A DNA stretch of 64,000 nt from Streptomyces flavotricini (GCF_020639365.1 NZ_JAINUL010000001.1:589323-653322); one strand, 5' to 3'; counted from the stretch's first letter, positions 53,952 to 63,311 are shown. The notes: generated by a model from the letters alone, not told the origin. Numbers and translations are program-made.

Positions 53952-54350
53952 TCACCGGGCGAACTTGGCGAGGGCGGCCGGGGTGACGGGGGTGAAGAAG
54001 TTGACGAGGTTGCCGTCGGGGTCCCGCAGGAGCAGCGAGCGGTTGCCCCAGGGCATCGTGGTGGGCTCCTGGACGAAGTCCTCCGTGGAGCCGGCCAGGT
54101 TCAGGTGCACGCGGTCCACGTCGTCGACGAGGAACTCGATGATGACGCTGTGGTTGTCGGCGGGGCGGGCGGCGCCGGGGGCGAAGAGCGGCACGGTGCG
54201 GGTTCCCGCGATGGCGAGGGTGGCCGAGGCGGTGCCGAGTTCGGCGAAGTCTTCCGTGGACCAGTTCGCCCCCACTCCGGTGGCGCGCTCGTAGAAGTCG
54301 ACGAGGCGGGCGACGTCGCCCGTGATGATGCGGATCGAGACGAAGTCCAT
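53952..54350 (-). CDS. VOC/glyoxalase-like protein
   Basis: 132 aa, one vicinal-oxygen-chelate unit pair: IRIITGDVARLVDFYERATG at the start and SLLLRDPDGNLVNFFTPV at the end. Likely cytosolic, as a lyase/dioxygenase-like enzyme or drug-binding protein; the metal ligands cannot be assigned. Divergent from a WYL regulator 89 bases away, the probable controller. Confidence 0.87.
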   Translation of the reverse strand: MDFVSIRIITGDVARLVDFYERATGVGANWSTEDFAELGTASATLAIAGTRTVPLFAPGAARPADNHSVIIEFLVDDVDRVHLNLAGSTEDFVQEPTTMPWGNRSLLLRDPDGNLVNFFTPVTPAALAKFAR

Positions 54351-54439
54351 GGGTCTCTCCAGACGTGTCGTGGTGATGACCTCACGCTAGAGCGGATACC
54401 GGACAGGATCCGCCCGGTATGTGCGCCAGACTTGCGGGC

Positions 54440-55447
54440 ATGTCCAGACCCATCGCTCGGGTGCTCATGCTGCTGGAGCTCCTGCAATCGGGCGGCCTCC
54501 GGACCGTCGCCGAACTCGCCGCCCGGCTCGAAGTCGACGAGCGCACGGTGCGGAGGTACGCCGATCACCTCCTCGACCTCGACGTACCCGTCGAGTCGGT
54601 GCGCGGCCGCCACGGCGGCTACCGGCTCGCCTCCGGCTACCGCATGCCTCCGCTCATGCTGAGCGACGACGAAGCGCTCGCCGTGCTGCTCGGCCTGATC
54701 GCCGGCCGGCGGGCCGGGCTGATGACCGCCACGGGCTCCGCGAGCGAGACGGCGGCCGCCAAGATCCGCCGGGTCCTGCCGGAACGGCTCGGCCACCGGC
54801 TCGACGCCGTACTCGCCTCCCTCGCCTTCACCTCCCCGCCCAGTGCGCCGTCGGCTCCGGACACCGCGGTCCTGCTCGCGATCGCCGACGCGGTGCGCCA
54901 CCACCGGCCCGTTTCGATCCGGTACACCGCCGCCGACGGACGGCGCAGCGAACGCACACTGCACCCGTACGGGCTCGTCGCCCACGCGGGCAGGTGGTAC
55001 GTGACGGGCGGCGATCCCGCGATCGGCGAGGACCGTACGTTCCGGCTGGACCGCATGGCGGAAGCCAGGACCCTGCCCGGCACGTTCGACCCGCCCGACG
55101 GGTTCGACCCGGCGCGGCGCGTCCTGGCGGCGATGGCCTCGGCTCCGTACCGGCACGAGGTGACCGTACGGGTCCGCGGGACGGCCGAGCACGTCCGGAC
55201 CCGGCTTCCCGCCGGCGTCGCGATCGTGGAGGAGTTGGCGTCCGGCGGCAGCCCGGATGCGGAGACCGAGCACTGGTCCCGCGTCGAAATGCGTGTGGAC
55301 CGGCTCGATTGGCTGCCTGCCGCACTCGCCTCACTCGACCGCCCGTTCACCATCGAGCGACCCGAAGAACTCCGCGGGCTCGTCACCCGATTCGCCGAAA
55401 GGCTCGCGGAATCGGCCCGGCAGGAAGGACCGCCCGAGGCGCCGTGA
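54440..55447 (+). CDS. YafY-like WYL-domain regulator
   Basis: 335 aa. N-terminal HTH_11 (LELLQSGGLRTVAELAARLE, ERTVRRYADHLLDLDVPVES), then VRGRHGGYRLASGY. WYL core: VSIRYTAADGRRSERTLHPY, GLVAHAGRWYVTGGDP and FRLDRMAEAR, and a WCX-like end. ATG 54440 is chosen as it begins immediately before the HTH; GTG/ATG codons upstream at 54419 are possible. It likely regulates the divergent VOC gene. Confidence 0.88.
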   Translation: MSRPIARVLMLLELLQSGGLRTVAELAARLEVDERTVRRYADHLLDLDVPVESVRGRHGGYRLASGYRMPPLMLSDDEALAVLLGLIAGRRAGLMTATGSASETAAAKIRRVLPERLGHRLDAVLASLAFTSPPSAPSAPDTAVLLAIADAVRHHRPVSIRYTAADGRRSERTLHPYGLVAHAGRWYVTGGDPAIGEDRTFRLDRMAEARTLPGTFDPPDGFDPARRVLAAMASAPYRHEVTVRVRGTAEHVRTRLPAGVAIVEELASGGSPDAETEHWSRVEMRVDRLDWLPAALASLDRPFTIERPEELRGLVTRFAERLAESARQEGPPEAP

Positions 55448-55466
55448 GTTCCGATCCTCCGGATAT

Positions 55467-55507
55467 GCGAATGTCCCCGCCTTCACGGACAGGCGGGGGA
55501 CATTCGC
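55467..55507. terminator. bidirectional terminator hairpin
   Basis: GCGAATGTCCCCGCCT (55467-55482) pairs with 55491-55507 over 16 bp with one bulged G and an 8-nt loop. It lies between the convergent WYL and secreted-protein genes. Confidence 0.75.
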
Positions 55508-55562
55508 GAACGATCATTCTGGCAGCGCGGTCCGCTGAATCAAGAAATCAGTGGTTCTTGGT

Positions 55563-56294
55563 CTACTCGTCCTTCAGGTAACCGCCGACGAAACCGCGGT
55601 AGTCACCCCAGACGCGCTCCCGCTCGTCCCAGGAGCTGCCCCAGCACGACGCCGTCCAGACGGTCTCGCTCTGGGCGTTGTCGGCCGGCGGCGAGGAGAT
55701 CCACTCCTTCACCGGGCTGTGGGAGAAGCTGCATCCCGGCACGTACAGGTAGTGGCTGGCGCTGCCCGGGTACACCTTCGTGGTGTCCTTGCCCTTGACC
55801 TGGTAGTTGGTCCGCACCGTGACGCGCGAGACCTTCACACCGAGGAACTTGTCGGTGTACGAGTACGAGGCCCACATGTCCCGGTAGCCGGACGCCCTCA
55901 GCGCCGCGGTGCTGTGGGGGGACGCGTCGTCCCCACCGCCGGTGGACTCGCGCTCCACCACGACGTCGCCGCCCGCCAGCTCCGACCGCGTGATGCCCGC
56001 GGCGGCCGGGGACTCCCCCGCGTCGAGCAGCTTGGCCATCAGGGCCCGGTCTTCGAGCAGGTCCAGGAAGCGGGTCTTCTGGGCGCTCGAGAGGGCCGAG
56101 AACCCCTGCGCGGTCTCCTTGGCCTGCTCATCCCCCTGGGCCACCTTCGTCGCGAGGTAGGCCTGGTACTTGGCGACCCGCGCGGCCTGCGACACCAGGC
56201 CGTCGTCGGCCTGAGCGGACGCCGGCACCATGGCCAGAGCGATTCCGGCAAGAGCGGTGGCGGCGGTGAGGCCTCTTCTGATCGCGGCGCGCAT
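55563..56294 (-). CDS. secreted hypothetical protein
   Basis: 243 aa. Signal peptide (MRAAIRRGLTAATALAGIAL, cut after SAQA). A helical first half (YQAYLATKVAQGDEQAKETA) is followed by a beta-rich second half with aromatic clusters and two Cys (YLYVPGCSFSHSPVKEWISS, TASCWGSSWDERERVWGDYR). I do not recognise the family. A GGGGAGA site precedes ATG 56294. It has lower G/C in its leader region than most of the window. Confidence 0.78.
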   Translation of the reverse strand: MRAAIRRGLTAATALAGIALAMVPASAQADDGLVSQAARVAKYQAYLATKVAQGDEQAKETAQGFSALSSAQKTRFLDLLEDRALMAKLLDAGESPAAAGITRSELAGGDVVVERESTGGGDDASPHSTAALRASGYRDMWASYSYTDKFLGVKVSRVTVRTNYQVKGKDTTKVYPGSASHYLYVPGCSFSHSPVKEWISSPPADNAQSETVWTASCWGSSWDERERVWGDYRGFVGGYLKDE

Positions 56295-56631
56295 GCTGAT
56301 TTTCTCTCCCCTTTTGATTTCCACTCGGCCAATTCGGGTAGGAAAGGGCGAGGCGCGCAACTACACGCCCCAAGACCCTTGTCTCCCGGTGTTGCGCGCC
56401 CGCCTTTCCGATCCCCGCGGTCGCGCCTCACAGAGAGTGCCGGAGAGCGCAGTCACGCGTCAATCAATCTTCGATCTTTTGAGGTTCATCTGAGTTAAAA
56501 CGATCCCCACAACCGAACGCGATACGGAATCAAAGAATCCGCCAATACGGAATTTACTAATCCACGAGACTGGGGCGACTCAATGCCCCGGAATACCCTC
56601 TTTTCCCCGACGGCCCCGCGGCGGCGTGCGG
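56295..56631. other. AT-richer intergenic region
   Basis: 337 bases between the secreted-protein start and the GNAT stop. The 56480-56560 stretch is unusually A/T-rich for this genome and probably holds the promoter of the secreted-protein gene. GGGGC-GACTCAAT-GCCCC (56572-56589) may be a weak terminator for the GNAT gene. No gene is seen. Confidence 0.4.
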
Positions 56632-57306
56632 CTACGCGGTGGCCGCCGTGCCGGACGCCGTGGCCCCGCTCCCGGCGTCGCGCCACATGGGCCAGAGGGC
56701 CGGCCCGCCGTCGGGCAGCCGGATCTCACCCGTCACGCGGAAGCCCAGACCCTCGTAGAACGGGATGTTCGAGGGCATGCTGGATTCCAGGTAGGCGGGT
56801 TGCCCGAGCCGGTCGCAGTGGGCCAGCTGCTCCCGTACCAGCGCCGAGCCGACTCCCGTTCCCTGGAACGCCGGATCGGTCCCCAGGGTCGGCAGGTACC
56901 AGTGCGGTGTCTCCGGGTGGGCCTCGTGGAGGGCGTTCTGCACGCCCGCCGCCCGCGACAGCCCCCCGACGCCGAACACGTACGCGTACCGCGGCATCGC
57001 CGCCAGCTCCCGTAGCGCGGAGGGCTGCCAGTGCCCGGGCCCCGACCACAGGGCGGCCGCCAGCAGTTGTCCCCCGTCGGTCGCGGCCACCCGTACGGCG
57101 CCTGCGCGCGGGCGCTGCTGACGCTGGGCCAGCTCGAAGAAGCGGGCCGTCCTGCGGGCCCGGCCGGCGGCGCCGGGGAACATCCAGGCCATGACCGCGT
57201 CGTCGGCGAATGCGCGGGCCAGGAGCACCGCGATCGCGCCCGCCTCGCCCGGCCGCGGACGCCGGATGCCGTACGGGGCGGTGGGCCGTGCTGTACGTGC
57301 GTTCAT
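56632..57306 (-). CDS. GNAT family N-acetyltransferase
   Basis: 224 aa. A single GNAT domain: GIRRPRPGEAGAIAVLLARA at the start, the acetyl-CoA loop DPAFQGTGVGSALVREQLAH and LESSMPSNIPFYEGLGFRV. It resembles small-molecule acetyltransferases of the puromycin-acetyltransferase-like group, but substrate specificity cannot be read. ATG 57306. Divergent from the HTH/coiled-coil gene at 57558. Confidence 0.87.
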   Translation of the reverse strand: MNARTARPTAPYGIRRPRPGEAGAIAVLLARAFADDAVMAWMFPGAAGRARRTARFFELAQRQQRPRAGAVRVAATDGGQLLAAALWSGPGHWQPSALRELAAMPRYAYVFGVGGLSRAAGVQNALHEAHPETPHWYLPTLGTDPAFQGTGVGSALVREQLAHCDRLGQPAYLESSMPSNIPFYEGLGFRVTGEIRLPDGGPALWPMWRDAGSGATASGTAATA

Positions 57307-57557
57307 GGGGCCACCGTAGGCAGCCGGTCCGCGCGTCCCCCCCCGGCCTGCCGCTGGACACGCCCGGCAGATCGCCCGGCCGTCCGGCACACGGCGGCCG
57401 GGCACCGGGCACCGGCCCCCTGTCTCGGCGGCGGTGTGCGCGAACTCCGCGGCGGAAAGACGGGGCTGTCCGGGCGTCCGGGTGACAGCACTATGGTCTC
57501 GAGGCAGGTGCGACCCCGAGACGATCGTCGACGCCGAAGCCACAGGAGGCACGAGGG

Positions 57558-58220
57558 ATGGCCGGACGGCCGATGAAACCGATCCCCGATGACGCGCCCC
57601 CGGAGCTCGCCCGGCTGGCCGAGCTGCTCCGGGATGTGTGCCTGGCGGCAGGTGGGCGACCACTGGCGGCGATCGCGGAGCGAGCCGGTGTGCCGAAGTC
57701 CACGCTGCGTCACGCCCTGGGCGGCGAACGCCTGCCGAACATGGAGACGGTTCTCGGCCTCGTCGCGGCATGCCAGGACCCGGCCGTGGAGGCGATCGTC
57801 CGGCAGGACGAGCGCATGCGCGCCGCCGTGCTGTGGCGCGAGGCCTACCGGGCGGTGAACGCAGGCCGGTCGGGGCTCCCGGACGCCGACGAGGCGCCGC
57901 GCGAGCTCGCGGTGGCGAACCGGTTGATCCAGGGCTACCACGGCCACCCGCCCGCCGACCGGGCTTCGGCTCGGCAGGGCTCGTACGCCGCCCGTACCCG
58001 GATCGACTCCGCCGCGGACGTGGACGGGGTGGTCCGGCTGCGCGAGGAGCGCCTGGCCGCGGAGGCCGCCTTCGACGCGGCGGTGGAGCGGCTCGGGGAA
58101 GCCACCGCCGCGGTCGCCGCCGCACGCGCCGCACTGCGCGCGGCCACTGCCGCCGAGCGCGACGCGACGGCCGCGGGAGCGAGGCCCTCGGAGGCCGCCC
58201 GGGGGCGGGACGAGGGCTGA
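57558..58220 (+). CDS. HTH DNA-binding protein with C-terminal coiled coil
   Basis: 220 aa. Residues ~18-70 form an XRE-like HTH (LRDVCLAAGGRPLAAIAERA, GVPKSTLRHALGGERLPN). The C-terminal ~70 residues are an Ala/Glu/Arg-rich coiled coil (REERLAAEAAFDAAVERLGE). This layout recurs in orphan Streptomyces proteins encoded near toxin or abortive-infection-type genes, but nothing of that kind follows here. The gene end abuts the HMGL-like remnant. Confidence 0.75.
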   Translation: MAGRPMKPIPDDAPPELARLAELLRDVCLAAGGRPLAAIAERAGVPKSTLRHALGGERLPNMETVLGLVAACQDPAVEAIVRQDERMRAAVLWREAYRAVNAGRSGLPDADEAPRELAVANRLIQGYHGHPPADRASARQGSYAARTRIDSAADVDGVVRLREERLAAEAAFDAAVERLGEATAAVAAARAALRAATAAERDATAAGARPSEAARGRDEG

Positions 58221-58740
58221 CGACGGAGCCCTGGGCGACCACGCCCTGATCGCGCACTACGCGCAGGCCGTGGCCGGTGCCGGGGCGGGGCTGATCGTCC
58301 CGGCGGACACGGTGGGCGCGCAGCTGCCGCTCGGCTGCGGGGAGATGCTCGGCCGGGTGCGCGCGGAAGCCGGGAGTGAGGTCGTTCCGGCCTCCCACCT
58401 GCACAATGGCCTCGGGCTCGGGCTGGCCAACACCGTGCAGGCGCCGGCCGCGGGAGTTCGGGTGGTGTCCTCCTCGTGGCTGGGCATCGCCGGGCGGGCA
58501 GGCATGGTCGCCACCGAACAACTGCTGTTCCTGCTCGCCCGGCACACGGCCGATGTGGCGGGAGCGGACGCCGCACCGTGGTGGACTCCGCCCGACCGGG
58601 TCGTCGCTGCGGTGGCCACCCGCCTCGGGCACTCCCCGGGCCGCGGCCAGACCCGGGCGGCCGACGCAGCGCGCGGCGCGGTGGACATGGACCGTGCCCG
58701 GCAAGCCCTGGGCAGGGACGACGAGCCGCTCCCGAGGTAC
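58219..58740 (+). pseudogene. HMGL-like (pyruvate carboxyltransferase family) remnant
   Basis: A frame with no proper start reads DHALIAHYAQAVAGAGAGLI, VPADTVGAQLPLGCGEM, SHLHNGLGLGLANTVQAPAA and SWLGIAGRAGMVATEQLLFL. This matches the second half of an HMG-CoA lyase/isopropylmalate-synthase-type barrel, including the HxHN metal site. The N-terminal ~130 residues (first strands and the catalytic Arg/Asp region) are absent, replaced by the HTH gene, and the C-terminus dissolves into non-gene-like sequence after ~58740. A 5'-truncated, non-functional gene is the simplest reading. Confidence 0.7.
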
Positions 58741-58915
58741 ACCGGCCGATCGTTCCGTGCCCGCACGCCCCCCTGCACAACCACCGCGCCCGCCACCGCA
58801 CTTGTCGGACGCTCCGGCCCGCAGGAGAGTGATGGCTGCGCGCGGGGGGCGACACCACTCGGCTCCTGTGCGTCACGGACGGCGCACCGGATCCGAGGAA
58901 CAGGAGCGCAGGGGC

Positions 58916-59710
58916 ATGCCCATCCAGCAGACGATCGACCACCCCACCAACTGGATCATCGAGGTGGACATCAAGGACGTGAGCGCGCTCGCTCTGCACG
59001 GCGCACCCGCCGGCGAGCGGCTCGTGGTCTTCGTGTCGGAAACCCACCACAACACGCGGTACGACAGCGGCCGGCGCGACGAGATCATCCGGCAGCTGTC
59101 CTCGCACCCGAAGGTCACCCTCGTCATCGAAAGGGACATCAGTCCTGTTCCGCCGGCGCCCAACATGGTGGTGGAGAGCACCCCGGGCCTCTCTCCCGGC
59201 GACTCCGAGCGGGACGACACGGTGATCGCACAGCTCGTCGACCACCTGAACCGGCTGCCTCCCGGCCAGAAGGGCCGGTCGATCGTGTTCCTCTTCGGAA
59301 ACGATCACTTCGACAAGCTCCGCACCCGCCTCGACGTGGCACTGGCCGAGCCGGTGACGCTTCGTCATTTCCGTTCCATCCGTGACCAGATGGACGAACT
59401 GAGCCTGGCGGCCCCGGCGCCCGGCCCTGCCGACCAGGCGATCGGCTGGGTCCGTACGGGTCAGTTCACGGCGAGCGAGGGACAGGAGGCCCTGAACAGC
59501 GACCTCTTGCGCCGCGGGCTCGTTCCGGTCCCCTATCAGGTCCACGTCCACTCGCCGGGCGTCTTCGCATGGGGCAAGCAGGGCTTCTACTTCCACACCT
59601 CGAACCAGTCGATCATCGACCGCGGCGCCGAGCTCGCCGAAGAAGGCACCATTCCCGTCATGATCCGCGACCCGCAGGAGGTCAGGGGCCGAGAAGGCCG
59701 CGTCGGCTGA
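58916..59710 (+). CDS. hypothetical protein
   Basis: 264 aa, not recognised. It has an alpha/beta pattern (WIIEVDIKDVSALALHG, VVFVSETHHNTRYDSG, VTLVIERDISPVPP, SIVFLFGNDHFDKLRTRLDV) resembling a Rossmann-like hydrolase core. A His/Glu-rich SETHHN segment could bind metal. No signal peptide. AGGAG lies ~11 nt upstream of ATG 58916. It follows a gene remnant, so it may be part of an acquired segment. Confidence 0.7.
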   Translation: MPIQQTIDHPTNWIIEVDIKDVSALALHGAPAGERLVVFVSETHHNTRYDSGRRDEIIRQLSSHPKVTLVIERDISPVPPAPNMVVESTPGLSPGDSERDDTVIAQLVDHLNRLPPGQKGRSIVFLFGNDHFDKLRTRLDVALAEPVTLRHFRSIRDQMDELSLAAPAPGPADQAIGWVRTGQFTASEGQEALNSDLLRRGLVPVPYQVHVHSPGVFAWGKQGFYFHTSNQSIIDRGAELAEEGTIPVMIRDPQEVRGREGRVG

Positions 59711-59789
59711 GGCGTGACAGGGGCGCGCCGGGCGACGGAGGCGGGGCGGCGGGACCTGGAGGAGAATGGGGAGTGGCTCACGGAGGGTC

Positions 59790-61127
59790 ATGTTTCCCTA
59801 TGCCTTCCGGGCCCGCCGCTCGTTGACCGCCGTGCTCGCGTGCGCGGTGTTCGCCTGGGGTGCGCCCGTTGCTGCTCCTGCTGCCACCCCGCCGGTCCGG
59901 GCCGCGGCGGCGCGGTCCATCACGCTCGATCCGTCCCAGGGCCCGCCGGGGAGCAGGGTGGGGGTGCACGGCTACGGGTTCGACAACTGCACGACGGCCG
60001 GGATCGCGCCCGAGCCGAATCCTGCCGAGGCCGCCGAGATACACGTCACCTGGGAGGGCGACGACGACCCGAGCGTCGTGACGGCCGGGGCCGACGGCGA
60101 GTTCGAGACGGACGTCACGGTTCCGTCCGATGCGACTCCGGACAGTCACAAGGTCACCGCGCGCTGCACGGTCAACTCGAAGCTCAGGGCGACCGCCGAC
60201 TTCCAAGTGACGGCGGACACCGGGCCGACGGCCCTGGCGTTGGACCCGGCCGACGGGCCCGCGGGGACGTCGGTCGCCGTGACCGGCTCGGGATTCGACG
60301 GCTGTACCGGGGGCGGCGGCGAGGCCGGTTCGGTCACGCTGACGTGGGACGGCGGCCCGCTGCCGGATGCCACGCCGGCGGAGGTGCCGGTGGACCGCGG
60401 CGCTTTCGCGGCCGAGTTCGCCGTACCGTCCGACGCCGATGCCACGGATCACACGGTCGCCGCGACCTGCGTCGGGTACGAGCAGGTTTCTGCCGAGCAG
60501 CGGTTCACGGTGACCGGTGCGCCCGTGTCGCAACCGGAGGTGAAGGTCGATCCCGCTTCGCTGCCGTTCGGTGGCGGATCGGCGACCGTATCCGGTTCGG
60601 GATTCAACTGCCCGGAGGTGGCCCTGTCCTGGGAGGGCGAACAGTGGGACACGGTGGCTCCCGACGGGGACGGCGCCTTCGACACCGAGTTCCAAGTGGC
60701 GCCCGATGCCGCCGAGGCCTCGTACACCGTACGGGCCGAGTGCACGGATGACCCCGGTGCGGGCGCCGAGGCGACGTTCTCGGTGACCGGTGAAGATCCC
60801 GTCACGCCCACCCCGACTCCGCCGACCCCGACTCCGCCGACCCCGACCCCGACCCCCGATCCCACCCCGGACACGGTCCCCGTCGGCCTGGTCGTCGGTT
60901 CGGGTCTGCTCGGAGCGGCCCTGCTGGCCCTCGCGGGCTACGCGTTCCTGGGCCACCGCCACCACGGACCCCGCTGGGTCCACGACCACGTCAGCTCCCG
61001 GCTGCGGCCGGCGCCCGCGGCGACGGACGTGGCCGAACCCTCGGAGACCGGTCCGCCCACCCGCTCCGTACGGCTGGAACCTCACCCCGACCCGGGTGAA
61101 CAGACGCTCAGGGAGGAGGACCCATGA
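59790..61127 (+). CDS. cell-surface protein with three Ig/IPT-like domains
   Basis: 445 aa. Signal peptide (RRSLTAVLACAVFAWGAPVA). Three ~90-residue Ig-like units each begin with a GPPGSRVGVHGYGF-type strand (others: GPAGTSVAVTGSGF, FGGGSATVSGSGF) and contain a Cys pair. A Pro/Thr spacer, one membrane helix (GLVVGSGLLGAALLALAGYA) and a cytosolic tail follow. It is therefore an outward-facing, membrane-anchored protein. ATG 59790 has GGAGG just upstream and the best signal peptide; ATG 59766 is an alternative. The stop overlaps the next gene. Confidence 0.82.
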   Translation: MFPYAFRARRSLTAVLACAVFAWGAPVAAPAATPPVRAAAARSITLDPSQGPPGSRVGVHGYGFDNCTTAGIAPEPNPAEAAEIHVTWEGDDDPSVVTAGADGEFETDVTVPSDATPDSHKVTARCTVNSKLRATADFQVTADTGPTALALDPADGPAGTSVAVTGSGFDGCTGGGGEAGSVTLTWDGGPLPDATPAEVPVDRGAFAAEFAVPSDADATDHTVAATCVGYEQVSAEQRFTVTGAPVSQPEVKVDPASLPFGGGSATVSGSGFNCPEVALSWEGEQWDTVAPDGDGAFDTEFQVAPDAAEASYTVRAECTDDPGAGAEATFSVTGEDPVTPTPTPPTPTPPTPTPTPDPTPDTVPVGLVVGSGLLGAALLALAGYAFLGHRHHGPRWVHDHVSSRLRPAPAATDVAEPSETGPPTRSVRLEPHPDPGEQTLREEDP

Positions 61128-61798
61128 CCACCACCCCCGTCGTCGAGCCCCTCACCGTCCGGGACCTGCTGCTCGGTCCCGAGACACGGGCCCCCGAAGC
61201 GCTCGCCGAGTCCCTGCGGGCGCACGGTGCGGTGACGGGCCTGCTGCCGGGCGGGCACGGCCTGACGTCCGCGGCCGACCGGGCCGTGGGGCGCGAGCTG
61301 GCCACCGTCGTCAACGGCTTCCTCGACCTCGATCTCGTCTCCCTGGCGGCCTCGGGCTGGTCCAAGTACAAGGCCCTCCAGGAGGCCGCACGGCGCACCA
61401 GCCGGTCCCCCGGCAGCGAGGAGGTCGTCGCCCTGGCCACCCACACCATCAGCTCCACGCACCACCCGTCGGTGGACCTCCTGGTGGACGGCGCCCCGGC
61501 CGCCACCGTCCCCGTGAACCTGACCGTCCTCTTCCGGATCAGCGGACTGGTCGGGGTCGTCCGCGACGGCCGGCTCGTCGCCGCCCGCAGCGGGCAGTGC
61601 GCGGTGGAAGCCAAGCTCGCGGTACGGGACGTCGTGGTCGCCTCGCGCGAAGGGGGGCTGGACATCCCGGCCGCGCTGCGCCTGCGCGAGCCGATCGACC
61701 TGCTGCCGCACCGTCCGCCGGTCCCGCCGGCGGCACCGCCCCGGCCACCGGTTCCGCCGGTTCCGCCGGTTCCGCCGGTCCAGTGGGGTCGCGGGTAG
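61124..61798 (+). CDS. conserved hypothetical protein coupled to the Ig-like protein
   Basis: 224 aa, no signal peptide or membrane helix. The sequence SGWSKYKALQEAARRTSRSP, VVALATHTISSTHHPSVDLL and FRISGLVGVVRDGRLVAARS suggests an alpha/beta domain of unknown family. The C-terminus is a Val-Pro-Pro repeat from a 9-bp DNA repeat (61748-61779). ATGA overlap with the Ig-like gene implies joint function, perhaps as a cytosolic partner of its tail. Confidence 0.75.
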   Translation: MTTTPVVEPLTVRDLLLGPETRAPEALAESLRAHGAVTGLLPGGHGLTSAADRAVGRELATVVNGFLDLDLVSLAASGWSKYKALQEAARRTSRSPGSEEVVALATHTISSTHHPSVDLLVDGAPAATVPVNLTVLFRISGLVGVVRDGRLVAARSGQCAVEAKLAVRDVVVASREGGLDIPAALRLREPIDLLPHRPPVPPAAPPRPPVPPVPPVPPVQWGRG

Positions 61799-61836
61799 AC
61801 CAGGAACGGGGCAGCCCGCACGGGGGAGGTTGCCCG

Positions 61837-62247
61837 TCAGGCCTCCCCGGTACGGGCCGCCCCGCTCAGCAGCCCGCGCCAACGGCCCCGCTCCGTCCAC
61901 AGACACGCGGTGGCGAGCACGGTCACCGCCAGGGCCGCCCACGCGGGCCACGCCGCCCAGGACGCCGCCACGGCCACGGCGAGCTGGAGGAGGACCAGGG
62001 CCACGGTGACCGCCCCCGGCACCGCCACGATCACATGCGCCTTGTCACCGGGGGTGGAGAACACCGTCGGCAGCCCGATCAACAGCGCCACGGCCGCCAC
62101 CGCGGCCCCCACCGACCAGGGCGCCAGCGCCCACGGCGCGGCCACCCACGCGCACAGCTCCGTCGCGAACCGCAACACCGAGGCGGTGTCCGCCCGTTCC
62201 CCGCCCTTCATGCGACCCGCCGCCTTCGTCCCACTGTCGTGCGTCAT
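61837..62247 (-). CDS. small membrane protein
   Basis: 136 aa with four hydrophobic segments (FATELCAWVAAPWALAPWSV, GAAVAAVALLIGLPTVF, VIVAVPGAVTVALVLLQLAV, ALAVTVLATACLW). It resembles YrdB/DUF2568-type membrane proteins. ATG 62247 is preferred because the upstream extension is polar and atypical. Function unknown. Confidence 0.72.
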   Translation of the reverse strand: MTHDSGTKAAGRMKGGERADTASVLRFATELCAWVAAPWALAPWSVGAAVAAVALLIGLPTVFSTPGDKAHVIVAVPGAVTVALVLLQLAVAVAASWAAWPAWAALAVTVLATACLWTERGRWRGLLSGAARTGEA

Positions 62248-62519
62248 GCCGGACACCCCTCCCGTCGTACGCCGCGCCGGGCACACGATACGAGCTCAGA
62301 CGACCGAATTCACCCCTGTTCCATACGGTGAGCAGGACCTGTTCGGGGCCCTCGCGCCGGGGAAACGCGTGGCGCTGACGCGGCGACGACCCGCCCGCTT
62401 GTGCGGGTGACGCCGGACGGCCCGGACCGCCTGGTCCGGGCCGTCCGGCCACCGGTGCGTGCCCGGCCCGGCCGTTGCGCCGGCGGGCGGCGGTGACAGC
62501 CTGGCGGTCGGGGCCGCGT

Positions 62520-63260
62520 TCAGCGCGTCGTGCCGAGCCATTCCCCGTAGGAGGTGGAGGCCGGGCGGGCGTCGGGGCCGCCGGTCAGGACGTCGCCCTC
62601 CACCGCCGCGAACATGCCCGCCTGCTCGTCGGTGACGACCCTACGGGGGTCCTGCCGGGCCGACAGTGTGAGACGGCCGAGCTCGTCGAGGGCGAAGACC
62701 TCGGGGCCCGCGACGTCGACCGTGCCGTTCAGCGGTGCGCCGGTGGTGACCTCGGCGAGGGCGGCGACGACATCGGCCGCGGCCATCGGCCGGACGGGGG
62801 TGGAGGGCAGCCGGACGGTGTGGTCGTCGGCGGTCCAGGCCAGCACGGCGTCCATGAACTCGAAGAACTGGGTGGCGCGGACGATCGAGTACGGGGTGGG
62901 CCCCTGCTTGAGGACGTCCTCCTGGAGCGTCTTCGCGCGGTAGTAGTCCAGCTGCGGCACGCGGTCGACGCCGACGATCGACAGGATCACCTGGTGGCCG
63001 ACGCCCGCCCGCTCGCCCGCCGCCAGCAGGTTGCCCGTCGTGGTGCGGAAGAAGTCCGGGGACGCCTCGTCGAAGGTGGGCGAGTTCGTCACGTTGACGA
63101 CGGTGTCCGCGCCGGCGAGCGCCTGATCCAGCCCCGCGCCGGTGAGCAGGTCGACGCCGCTCGACAGCGATGCGGCGACCACCTCGTGTCCGGCCGCGCG
63201 GAGCGTGGAGACGAGCTGGGAACCGATGAGTCCGGTGCCGCCGATGACCGTGATCTTCAT
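62520..63260 (-). CDS. NAD(P)-binding reductase, NmrA/SDR-a type
   Basis: 246 aa. MKITVIGGTGLIGSQLVSTL carries the GxxGxxG cofactor site of atypical SDRs. The YYRAK segment and PYSIVRATQFFEF are typical of NmrA-like and NAD(P)H-dependent quinone-reductase-like proteins. Cytosolic. ATG 63260 sits at the domain start. Divergent from an Rrf2 regulator with two inverted repeats between them, so a redox- or thiol-controlled pair is likely. Confidence 0.88.
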   Translation of the reverse strand: MKITVIGGTGLIGSQLVSTLRAAGHEVVAASLSSGVDLLTGAGLDQALAGADTVVNVTNSPTFDEASPDFFRTTTGNLLAAGERAGVGHQVILSIVGVDRVPQLDYYRAKTLQEDVLKQGPTPYSIVRATQFFEFMDAVLAWTADDHTVRLPSTPVRPMAAADVVAALAEVTTGAPLNGTVDVAGPEVFALDELGRLTLSARQDPRRVVTDEQAGMFAAVEGDVLTGGPDARPASTSYGEWLGTTR

Positions 63261-63311
63261 GACCGTGCCCTTCCTTGCCTGGGACCGAGTGCGGCCCTCT
63301 GCCGCCTCAAA

